The translations under genes were made by a program, and so were the position numbers. From an uncultured Collinsella sp. (lineage in GTDB: Bacteria > Actinomycetota > Coriobacteriia > Coriobacteriales > Coriobacteriaceae), in the NCBI GenBank assembly GCA_938045085.1, contig CALINZ010000259.1:1-20547 (forward strand): a stretch of DNA of 20,547 nt, read 5' to 3'. Positions 1 to 6,499 of the stretch are shown here, piece by piece. The notes beneath the pieces are model-generated. The model saw nothing but the letters and a program-made list of their open reading frames with translations. It searched no databases and had not been told where the DNA came from. How positions within the stretch are numbered: the stretch's first letter is position 1; the number at the start of each line of letters is the position of its first letter.

Positions 1-1
1 C

Positions 2-655
2 CATGCCGCATCTCAAGCGATTCGGACGAACGAAAGGATGGCCTTCAAGAAGCAGGTTCACCTAATGAACGGATCAATCGTAAAAATCGGGCCGTACGAG
101 GAGGACCCGGTGGCGATCGTGTTCAGCTTCGGCAGATACTACCTCGAGATCATGCATGTCGACGAAAGCGGTTCCTCAAGCCCCTACTTCCACCGACTAG
201 ACGATATCGTAGACCCAGTTGTCACCGGAAAGCCGCTGTCGGACTATGAAAAGGTCGAAGCGCTGAGGACGCGGGTTGTCGCGGACACGCGCCAGCGGAT
301 CGACATGTTCGGCTCGGACACCGCCAGGACACTGTTCCTCAAAGTCTCCGGCAGTCATGCCAAGTACGTTTACGAAAGGTTCGGCCACGACCTCAAGTTC
401 TGCCATATCGACGAGAGCGGCGGAGACAATGTCGTCGGCTACGCCTGCGTCAACGTGATGCTGTCACCCACTTTTTTCAGGTGGCTATTCGGAATGGGCG
501 GCGCGGTGAAGCTGGCGAAGCCGAAGGGAAAACGATGGGTCGGGAGCTTCCCGAATGCCGCCGCCTCCGACTTCGAATCCTATATGCGAGATTACGAAGC
601 GGTCGCAGAGGGCTATAAAGCCGCACTGGAAGCTGCTATTTTGCAATTGGCCTGA
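2..655 (+). CDS. WYL-domain transcriptional regulator, 5'-truncated by the window edge
   Basis: The reading frame is open to the first base. The ATG at 38 has no ribosome binding site, and the codons before it (ending AIRTNER) fit the start of a WYL domain, so the visible part is the C-terminal half of a longer protein whose DNA-binding HTH lies outside the window. The WYL core is seen around the 'FGRYYLEI' and 'YFHRLDDIVD' segments, where a variable loop, a YYL strand and an arginine-containing strand normally bind a ligand such as a nucleic acid or nucleotide. The 'LSPTFFRWLFGMGGAVKLAKP' style segment matches the C-terminal WCX extension. WYL regulators often control defence and stress genes, which suits the neighbourhood. 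The target is unknown. The next gene begins 91 nt downstream on the same strand. Confidence 0.75.
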   Translation, partial: HAASQAIRTNERMAFKKQVHLMNGSIVKIGPYEEDPVAIVFSFGRYYLEIMHVDESGSSSPYFHRLDDIVDPVVTGKPLSDYEKVEALRTRVVADTRQRIDMFGSDTARTLFLKVSGSHAKYVYERFGHDLKFCHIDESGGDNVVGYACVNVMLSPTFFRWLFGMGGAVKLAKPKGKRWVGSFPNAAASDFESYMRDYEAVAEGYKAALEAAILQLA

Positions 656-746
656 AAAGCCGCCAACAAGAAAACAACCCCAATCGACTCGATTCGGAGA
701 GCAAAGACACCCTTTTAAAGGCTTTGACCTGCGGGACGGAGCAGAG

Positions 747-2042
747 ATGAACGACAGTAGCCAGATTATCTACAACGTAAAAAAGACCGCGACAAGAATA
801 ATCCAAGAGTATTTAAAGCTATGGGTCAAAGAAAGGTGCCCGGATAGTGAAAGCTGGACAAGGCAGGTTGAGTCCATTTGCGACGAGGCGCGCCGCAGGG
901 GCGACGAGAACCCTCGCTTTAAGCCTAGCTATGACGCGGTAACCGCGCCACTTGACCGCGTTGGTCTCGAGAAAATGGACATGGGCAGCTGGGACCTAAC
1001 CGCGCTGCGAACGATCGTCCTGCACATTCACCCCTTGGGCATATGGCTCTCTAAAGAGCAATACGAGCTCTTCGTAAAAATCGTGGATGACAAAAACTAC
1101 GATTCGCACGAATCGACAAACGAACCCATGGAGTACGTCAAACCGTGGTCATGCGAGGCCCTTGACCGCATGGAGCTTTTTGTGAAGAGCGCAAATAGCT
1201 CGCTGAAGGAAAGCCATTACAAGGAGTATTTCGAAGAGTCCATCAAGATGATCCGAGAGACGCGAGAAAGGAACAGGGAGGAATACGATGCGCGCTATGC
1301 TCAAATAGCGGAGCTAAAACGACAAGCGGAAACCGAGGCGCATGACATAGCGACATCTCGCGATCCCCTGAATGCCTACGGCGCCGCATTTCCGAAATGG
1401 ATCTGCAAACTCCCTAACGACTCTCGCGCGTCCTTCCACCTTTGGCACAGCTTCAATGAGGCATTAGTGGCCGAAGGATTTACACTCGCAGCATCGAACC
1501 TCGCGGATGCGTATTATTCAGGTGATGAAATCACTCCCGTCGACTACGAAAAGGCAGCCTACTATTTTGAAAAACGGGGCGTAGATGGCCTCATGTGGTA
1601 TCAACGAATCCAGTATGCCGGATTACATTTGCGTGGCTTGATTTCGAACGCCTCAGCCGATAGGGGCAATGCCATTCTTTCCGAAATGGAATCTCCCTCG
1701 ATGAAGCTGCGCCTTGCAAGGGAGTATCTATTCGGCAGATGGATACCGAAGAATTATGCAAAAGCGGCCGCGCTTTACGAGGCTTCCCCCACAAAAAGAG
1801 CGACCCCTGAATCCAATTCAAGCATCATGACGCCACAGGACTATGCAAACCTCGCAAGTCTTTATTTGGCCGAATTGGCAAATGAACCCTCACCTGGGAA
1901 AGGAAGCGAGATAATCGCCGCACTGGAAGATGCCCTTCGTGGCACCGATTCAACGCTCCAGGCCTATCAAAACGAAGACGGCTTTACTTTCTACCGGGTG
2001 ATAACTGCTGGCGGCAAAAACCATCGAAAGACACAGGGTTGA
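747..2042 (+). CDS. Sel1/TPR-like repeat protein of unknown function
   Basis: I place the start at the ATG at 747 (431 aa), preceded by a modest GGAG-like site; the frame is open further upstream but that part overlaps the WYL gene and is not protein-like. Residues about 1-230 are charged and helical with no domain I recognise, including an E/R/Q-rich, coiled-coil-like stretch (roughly 165-205). The C-terminal half shows Sel1/TPR-type helical hairpins: 'ASNLADAYYSGDEI..DYEKAAYYFEKRG', 'KLRLAREYLFGRWIPKNYAKAAALYE' and 'DYANLASLYLAEL'. Such repeats usually mediate protein-protein contacts. No signal peptide or membrane segment is visible. The codon use is more AT-rich than in the core genes to the right, as expected for acquired DNA. 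Function unknown. Confidence 0.7.
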   Translation: MNDSSQIIYNVKKTATRIIQEYLKLWVKERCPDSESWTRQVESICDEARRRGDENPRFKPSYDAVTAPLDRVGLEKMDMGSWDLTALRTIVLHIHPLGIWLSKEQYELFVKIVDDKNYDSHESTNEPMEYVKPWSCEALDRMELFVKSANSSLKESHYKEYFEESIKMIRETRERNREEYDARYAQIAELKRQAETEAHDIATSRDPLNAYGAAFPKWICKLPNDSRASFHLWHSFNEALVAEGFTLAASNLADAYYSGDEITPVDYEKAAYYFEKRGVDGLMWYQRIQYAGLHLRGLISNASADRGNAILSEMESPSMKLRLAREYLFGRWIPKNYAKAAALYEASPTKRATPESNSSIMTPQDYANLASLYLAELANEPSPGKGSEIIAALEDALRGTDSTLQAYQNEDGFTFYRVITAGGKNHRKTQG

Positions 2043-2324
2043 GATAGGCGGCATCGTTTGCTTCTGATTCGGCGCCGATGTCTACGCCGCTCGCCTGCCT
2101 CCCATTGTCAAAACGCTAGCTATGGCGAACCATGTCCCAGCGGGTGGGTACCATTTACCCGGGCGCACCTGGGGCAACGGGCTGAAAACCTGTGCAAGGT
2201 CGCTCGCAGAACACGCAACATCAAACACGACAAAAGAGGCGAACGACAGATGCCGGACCCCGGACGACAGCACCGCGGAAGACGAGCATTCCGTCCACAA
2301 CCGAACAACTCCAGCTACTAGGCA

Positions 2325-2346
2325 GGCGCCCGCATGGGCGCCTTTT
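2325..2346 (+). terminator. Intrinsic terminator
   Basis: A perfect 7-bp stem (GGCGCCC, loop GCAT, GGGCGCC) is followed by TTTTACTTTT. It lies about 280 nt downstream of the Sel1-like gene and upstream of the excisionase-like gene, so it probably insulates the two. Confidence 0.65.
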
Positions 2347-2358
2347 ACTTTTCGGGAA

Positions 2359-2375
2359 CTTAGCTGCCAGCTAAG
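2359..2375. repeat. Palindrome with 8-bp arms
   Basis: CTTAGCTG and CAGCTAAG flank a single central C. It sits just past the terminator and about 180 nt upstream of the excisionase-like gene. It could be an operator or a recombination-protein site; nothing in the sequence decides. Confidence 0.4.
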
Positions 2376-2552
2376 GCACGCGGCTCATGGCCGTTTCGTG
2401 AAGGCACGACCAGCTCGACCCAGCTCGACCCGTCTCCGCTCCCGCCGTGCTCACCAATCGACATCAGGCGGTTCAATCGTCGTGCAGACGAAAAGGGACA
2501 CGGTGCCGTGCGGTGTGCTCGCGCGGTGCCGCACGGGAAGATTGGAGGAACC

Positions 2553-2771
2553 ATGGTACACACAGCCGAATGCGTCGCGCCCGAGGGCAACCAAGATCGC
2601 GACGAATGGATAACGGTAATCGAGATGCAGGAGTACATGAGGGCAAGCCGAAACAAGGCATACGGCCTCATCTGGTCGGGAGAGATCGACTCGTACAGGC
2701 TCGGAAGGAAGCTCCTGGTGTCGAGGGCGTCAGTGGACGCCCACATCGAGTCGAGGAGCGGCAGGAAATGA
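2553..2771 (+). CDS. Excisionase-like (MerR-type, HTH_17) DNA-binding protein
   Basis: A 72-aa protein starting at the ATG at 2553, with GGAGG 4 nt upstream (2544-2548), which is why I reject the longer frame from 2508. Residues about 17-70 follow the winged-helix excisionase pattern: 'EWITVIEMQEYM', then 'ASRNKAYGLIWSGEIDSYRLGRKLLVSRASVDAHIES', where the helix-turn-helix is followed by the G-E-hydrophobic-basic wing and a closing helix. Proteins of this family direct excision by tyrosine recombinases or act as small regulators. No integrase is visible next to it, so it is either an orphan left by a decayed mobile element or a plain regulator. Confidence 0.75.
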   Translation: MVHTAECVAPEGNQDRDEWITVIEMQEYMRASRNKAYGLIWSGEIDSYRLGRKLLVSRASVDAHIESRSGRK

Positions 2772-3019
2772 CGGCGGCGACCGTCCCGGGAGCTGCTCGC
2801 GGCCGGGCACGCGAGGGAGTCTCGAGACGAAAGGAGCTCAGGCACGCCCTCGTGGATGGTGTCACTGCGCCTCTGAATCAGGTTCATACAGACAAAGGCA
2901 AGCTTCGGGTTGTTATCGCAAACCAGCTCCGACGATAAATTCTCGTGTTCCGTAATCTTGAAGAAGCTGCGAATCTATTTCAGGGGCACTATCAACAGCG
3001 GTTTCATCCCGTTCCCCTC
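2772..3019. other. Region without a recognised gene downstream of the excisionase-like gene
   Basis: No gene is called here. A 57-codon frame starts at 2768, overlapping the excisionase stop as ATGA, and runs to 2938, but the product is not recognisable. On the minus strand a frame from about 2974 downwards reads protein-like at first (ending 'DNNPKLAFVCMNLIQ') and could be the remnant of a lost gene. Confidence 0.3.
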
Positions 3020-3048
3020 TTGCACTCACCGCCAGCACACGCTATAAG
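3020..3048 (+). promoter_or_regulatory. Sigma-70-type promoter for the small RNA upstream of the DUF3800 gene
   Basis: TTGCAC at 3020-3025 and TATAAG at 3043-3048 are separated by exactly 17 nt; 4 of 6 and 5 of 6 bases match the consensus. Transcription would start near 3054-3056, at the base of the first hairpin. It is the best-looking promoter in the window. Confidence 0.7.
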
Positions 3049-3053
3049 GTTGT

Positions 3054-3108
3054 TGGTGGCTCATTAAGCTACCTCCAAGTGCCGGGGGAGTCCCCCGGCT
3101 ATTTTTTT
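3054..3108 (+). ncRNA. Candidate small structured RNA of the DUF3800-associated type
   Basis: From the predicted start, the transcript would be about 55 nt: a hairpin (GGTGGCT 3055-3061, loop CATTA, AGCTACC 3067-3073, one G-U pair), a 7-nt linker, and the terminator hairpin at 3081-3099 with its T-run. TTGG (3053-3056) can alternatively pair with CCAA (3075-3078). From memory, candidate RNA structures named DUF3800 motifs have been reported beside DUF3800 genes; I cannot test whether this one belongs to a described class. The promoter, short structured body and terminator directly before a protein gene also recall type III toxin-antitoxin RNAs, but no tandem repeats are seen. Confidence 0.55.
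3081..3108 (+). terminator. Strong intrinsic terminator between the small RNA and the DUF3800 gene
   Basis: An 8-bp all-GC-type stem (GCCGGGGG and CCCCCGGC, loop AGT) is followed by TA and seven T. Only 23 nt separate the T-run from the DUF3800 start codon, which leaves no room for a separate promoter, so the gene should depend on read-through. Confidence 0.85.
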
Positions 3109-3131
3109 ATCCATTCCATTAGGAGTCCCCA

Positions 3132-3806
3132 TTGGCCAAGGAGCTCAGCATCTTCGTCGACGAGAGCGGCGACCGCGGCGGCAAAGCTCGCTACTACCCG
3201 CTCGTACTCGTCTTTCACGACCAGGAAGGCAGCATCGCTGAGGCGGTCACGGGCTATGAGGCCAAGCTTGTCAGGGCCGATCTCCCTAACATTCCGTTTC
3301 ACTCCGAGCCTCTCGTGAACGGGCACAAGGACTATGAGTTTCTTGACATCGAGCAGCGCAAGGTTATGCTCGCCCGTTTCTCCTCGTTCGTCCGCAAACT
3401 TCCCATTTCCTATATCACGTTCGTCTACCACCGCAGCCAGTTCGAAGACCCGGCAAGGCTAATGGAACGTATGGGGCGCGATATCTCCTCTGCCATGATT
3501 GAACACCTGGGCTTCTTTCAATCCTTCGACGATGTGAAGGTTTACTACGACAACGGTCAGGACATTGTCATACAGGCGCTTGACCGCTCGGTGGGCAAGG
3601 TCCTCTCAAAAGGGGTCGTCCGACGCCGCAAGACCTCGATGACCGATTACCGCCTCGAGCAAGTGGCGGATTACCTCTGCACCATCGAACTTGCCTTGGT
3701 CAAGTACGAGGCCAAGGAGAACGGTGAGACGTACAACAAGTTCTTCGGAGGTATAGGTTCTTTCAAGAGGAACTGGTTCAAGCAAGCCCGCAGCAAGCGG
3801 ATATAG
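3132..3806 (+). CDS. DUF3800 protein, RNase H-like fold
   Basis: A 224-aa protein with a TTG start at 3132; AGGAG at 3121-3125 lies 6 nt upstream and fixes the start. The N-terminus carries the family hallmark 'IFVDESGD' (Asp10, Glu11, Asp14). A second acidic strand is 'VYYDNGQD' (Asp140), and the third is 'YRLEQVADYLC' (Asp180), followed by a long helix. Established knowledge: DUF3800 proteins are predicted to be RNase H-fold nucleases, and D10/D140/D180 are plausible metal ligands, which I infer from their spacing and context. The basic C-terminus (FKRNWFKQARSKRI) could bind nucleic acid. The gene follows a promoter-RNA-terminator unit, suggesting that RNA and protein work together or that the RNA limits expression. 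The biological role of the family is not settled. Confidence 0.85.
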   Translation: MAKELSIFVDESGDRGGKARYYPLVLVFHDQEGSIAEAVTGYEAKLVRADLPNIPFHSEPLVNGHKDYEFLDIEQRKVMLARFSSFVRKLPISYITFVYHRSQFEDPARLMERMGRDISSAMIEHLGFFQSFDDVKVYYDNGQDIVIQALDRSVGKVLSKGVVRRRKTSMTDYRLEQVADYLCTIELALVKYEAKENGETYNKFFGGIGSFKRNWFKQARSKRI

Positions 3807-4048
3807 GTGGTTCCGCAGTCTCGCAGGGAGCGGTCGTCTCTCCTCCGGCCAGGGCCCCAAGCGACACGCTTCGAGCAGCGATAGCGAAACGCAAGCAACG
3901 GCGTCGCGGGCGCCTCGTGGGCCATAGTGTCCATGTGGTCATCTCCTATCGTCTCAGCGTGGTAGCTGAAGATTCTAGGCGCTGGCCACACCCCTTTTCC
4001 GGGGCGCCAACACCAACGTTTAGCACACAAGGAGTTTGACGAGATGGC
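3807..4048. other. Spacer between the convergent DUF3800 and HEPN-like genes
   Basis: No gene is supported. A minus-strand frame (4030 down to 3671) overlaps the DUF3800 gene and is not recognisable. A weak imperfect hairpin with GGCGC/GCGCC ends lies near 3975-4007 but lacks a T-run, so I do not call it a terminator. Confidence 0.4.
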
Positions 4049-4633
4049 TCAGCAAGTATTGAATCTATCCGCCCATGCAGCCACGTCGAATAACTCCAGA
4101 TTGGGGTAACTGACCGTTTCGCCCGTTTCTTTAAGACAGGCCTCCGCGGCGTTGCACAGCGAGCTCGCGAGCGACGCCGCATCAACGCGGAACGTCACGC
4201 TCTTAGTCGCACGCATCCCGCTCTTGGGAGACGGCCAGGAAGAGCAGAGGGCGTTGCACCCGTGGAGGACAAGCTCGAACTTGTAGTCGTAGTCGAAGCT
4301 CTCGTCTTTCTCGGGAGCATCGACCGACACATCGTAGTCGCCTGAATGCAACAGGGAGCACCGGAGCTTCCAGCACATCTTCCCATTAAAGATTTGACCT
4401 GGAATCGTTTCACCTTCGTTCGAGGGGTCTCCCGAAAACAGGAAGTCGTTTGCCGCCCAGTCATCAAACCACTTCACATACTGCCGCCCCGCCGCTCTCT
4501 TCCCGTTATGAAGGACGAGATTGGGATAAAGAAGCTGCCCCATGGCGTCGGGAATGGTAAGGGAAGACATAAGGGCTGGGATAAGGCAGTCTTTCTCAAC
4601 CGCATTTCTAATCGATTCGACGAGTAGCTTCAT
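4049..4633 (-). CDS. HEPN-like protein with an R-x4-H motif, putative RNase or toxin
   Basis: A 194-aa protein; the ATG at 4633 has GAGG 7 nt upstream (4641-4644). The sequence fits a widespread unnamed family: an N-terminal helix ('LLVESIRNAVEKD'), 'SLTIPDAMGQLLYP', 'RQYVKWFDDWA' and then 'CWKLRCSLLHSGD'. Arg91 and His96 in RCSLLH form the R-x4-6-H signature of HEPN ribonucleases. HEPN proteins are all-helical RNases common in toxin-antitoxin and abortive-infection systems, so an RNA-cleaving effector role is a reasonable inference, but this family has not, as far as I know, been shown to cleave RNA. The gene follows the DUF4365 gene with a 28-nt gap on the same strand, so the two are probably co-transcribed. 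Confidence 0.7.
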   Translation of the reverse strand: MKLLVESIRNAVEKDCLIPALMSSLTIPDAMGQLLYPNLVLHNGKRAAGRQYVKWFDDWAANDFLFSGDPSNEGETIPGQIFNGKMCWKLRCSLLHSGDYDVSVDAPEKDESFDYDYKFELVLHGCNALCSSWPSPKSGMRATKSVTFRVDAASLASSLCNAAEACLKETGETVSYPNLELFDVAAWADRFNTC

Positions 4634-4661
4634 TTTGATGCCTCAAAAAGTCTATGCGGTC

Positions 4662-6410
4662 TTATGCGAAGAAACGGCCGATCGGCCATGAGCCGAGCGT
4701 CGTTCGCGCCTCTTCGTCAAGTGACGCTCTGAGCGCAGAGGCCATGTCCGAGTCTCCGCGCAAGGCTGCTGCGCATGCTTTCGACAGCGCACTATCTGAA
4801 TTCAGCTGGATTGCCATTAACTCAGATTTCTCCTCGCTAGTAAGATCTCGCTTTCGAGCGGCAATTTGATATCGATTTATCAGGGTTGCCTCTCGATCCG
4901 CAAAAGCTTCCAGGGCGTCTACGGTCATCTCGCAGCATTTCAGCAACTCTTCCTTACAGCACGCATCTTGATCGTAGGCTGATAGCATTTCAAGCATCTT
5001 GTCGTTGACGTAGGCAGAGCTAACTTCGGTGACTGGATACTGCTTCAACGTAGCGGCAAACACCTCGGCATCGATATTGGCAAGCCTCATATAGTCCTGC
5101 ATCGTTTGGACGAACAGAGGCGCGACGACTACGGGGGCATCCCCCTCGCCCCGGAAGAACACCGAGACCGTCAGGTCATCCAGTCGAAGCCCATCGACCA
5201 TTCGGTACATATCTTCAGATACTTGGTAAAACACGAGCTTAATCGGATGGTTCCCCAGATTGATATATCCGAATCCGTTTTGCCGATCCTTGTAGTGGAG
5301 GGGTGCGTTCTCAACCAATCCCTTGTAAATTGTCTCGATGTTTCTTAAATCCTGAGTGGTCAACGCACTGATGTCGAGCTCTGGCTTGTAATGAAGAGCG
5401 TCGACAACCCGCTTGATAATCTCCAGCGACTGCAATCGACTCTCAAGGGCGTCGAGGTCGCCTCCGCTCAACTTGCACCCGCGAGCAAAGCCGCTTCCGT
5501 CTATGGAAAGCGTACCGGTTTGCATCAATGCGCGCATGAGGGCCAACTCTTCCATGCGCTCGACAAGAGTTCCGGTCTCGCTGAGGGTGATTGTGTTGGT
5601 GGAGAGGCATATGTCGAAACCCCTGAAGAAAACGTGCTCGCCATTCTCATTTTCTCCGGCCATGACCACCGCATTTAGGGAAACATCACCAGAGCTGACG
5701 TCATGCCGAGACCCAATCGCGACGCCAACTATGTTTTCAAGCTTATTCAAGGGATACAGCTCTCCCCAGGGGCTCTTCCCGTAGATATACAGCCCGTTCC
5801 TGTATGGAGCCAAGCTTGCGGGCGACTCGCCCTCGAGCAGCTCGATTCCAAACTCGCACTCATCAAAGCAAAGGCCGGCGTCCTTAAATTCCTCGATTGT
5901 CTTGGGGGCGATGCCGGCGACTGCTCGCTGCTTTGCTCTGTCCTTGACCGCCCTTCTGACAAGCCGCGTCAATTCCGCCGCGTCTGATGGAAGCCGGTCG
6001 AAACGCAAAGAGATGCGCTCTTGTTGCTCCGGAATATCGGCCAGAATCTTCTTTAGGTCATAGGGAAGCAAAAGTCTGTAGAAAACCTCCGCTGAACGAG
6101 CCTCGCTCCCACAGTAGACGTAAAAATAGATGCAGCCTCCAGCAATGTTGAGATAGTGCCTGAGGTCTGAAACTCGAACTTGCCGCTTAGGTCGGTCCGA
6201 TTTTCTTTTCGAAGTGGTCCCCTTGACCTGAAGCGGCAACTGGCCTTCAACGGTCTCAATCGTGAAGGAAGAAGACGAGTAGACTTGCAGGTGCCCGTCG
6301 GTGCATTCGGTCTTGTCGTTCTCATCTATATACGCATAGACGCAAGCGACATCGCCGAAAGCCTGCTTGACAGCATTGACCGCGTTCTGCTCGATTTTGC
6401 GATTGTCCAA
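4662..6410 (-). CDS. Large protein with N-terminal DUF4365 (PD-(D/E)XK nuclease-like) domain
   Basis: A 582-aa protein with a TTG start at 6410; AAGGAG (6415-6420) lies 4 nt upstream. Residues about 5-140 match DUF4365: an N-terminal helix ('IEQNAVNAVKQAF'), an acidic position in 'TDGHLQV' (Asp38), the 'LQVKG' strand (Gln61 and Lys63, the Q-x-K variant of the E-x-K motif), then 'VSDLRHYLN' and 'VFYRLLLPYDLKKIL'. This arrangement is that of PD-(D/E)XK nuclease-like domains, many of which sit in defence genes. The remaining 430 residues are unknown to me; a helical, acidic C-terminal part (about 480-582) follows a central mixed region. It is probably the first gene of a two-gene unit with the HEPN-like gene, or the middle of a three-gene run with the ATPase gene that ends 89 nt upstream. 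Confidence 0.75.
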   Translation of the reverse strand: MDNRKIEQNAVNAVKQAFGDVACVYAYIDENDKTECTDGHLQVYSSSSFTIETVEGQLPLQVKGTTSKRKSDRPKRQVRVSDLRHYLNIAGGCIYFYVYCGSEARSAEVFYRLLLPYDLKKILADIPEQQERISLRFDRLPSDAAELTRLVRRAVKDRAKQRAVAGIAPKTIEEFKDAGLCFDECEFGIELLEGESPASLAPYRNGLYIYGKSPWGELYPLNKLENIVGVAIGSRHDVSSGDVSLNAVVMAGENENGEHVFFRGFDICLSTNTITLSETGTLVERMEELALMRALMQTGTLSIDGSGFARGCKLSGGDLDALESRLQSLEIIKRVVDALHYKPELDISALTTQDLRNIETIYKGLVENAPLHYKDRQNGFGYINLGNHPIKLVFYQVSEDMYRMVDGLRLDDLTVSVFFRGEGDAPVVVAPLFVQTMQDYMRLANIDAEVFAATLKQYPVTEVSSAYVNDKMLEMLSAYDQDACCKEELLKCCEMTVDALEAFADREATLINRYQIAARKRDLTSEEKSELMAIQLNSDSALSKACAAALRGDSDMASALRASLDEEARTTLGSWPIGRFFA

Positions 6411-6499
6411 GCTTCTCCTTACTGTTTTAGATCGTCAGCAAACCGATGTCAGGCATGTTTCTCACTTGACCTAACTGCCTCGCGATGAATCGCATGGCC

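Larger units (their letters stand above)
2043..2552. other. Intergenic stretch with terminator, small palindrome and a short tandem duplication
   Basis: No convincing gene is seen in these roughly 500 bases. Several frames are open here but overlap each other and have Arg/Pro-rich compositions typical of GC-rich non-coding DNA. A 23-codon frame (2250-2321, starting MPDPG) ends 3 nt before the terminator stem and has a weak AGAGG upstream; I do not call it. The stretch holds the terminator at 2325-2346, the inverted repeat at 2359-2375 and a perfect 10-bp tandem duplication (CAGCTCGACC twice, 2411-2430). Confidence 0.5.

Noticed and set aside
2250..2321. 23-codon frame ending just before the terminator at 2325
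   Set aside because: Arginine- and proline-rich, only a weak AGAGG upstream; could be a leader peptide but nothing supports translation.
2768..2938. 57-codon frame overlapping the excisionase stop (ATGA)
   Set aside because: Coupled start is attractive, but the product is unrecognised and R/A-rich, and the ribosome binding site is poor.
2360..2974. Minus-strand open frame opposite the excisionase-like gene
   Set aside because: The excisionase-like protein is recognisable. The first 30 codons of the minus frame read protein-like (DNNPKLAFVCMNLIQ) and may be a remnant, but the rest is S/R-rich shadow sequence.
3671..4030. Minus-strand open frame overlapping the DUF3800 3' end
   Set aside because: No recognisable domain and overlaps a confident gene.
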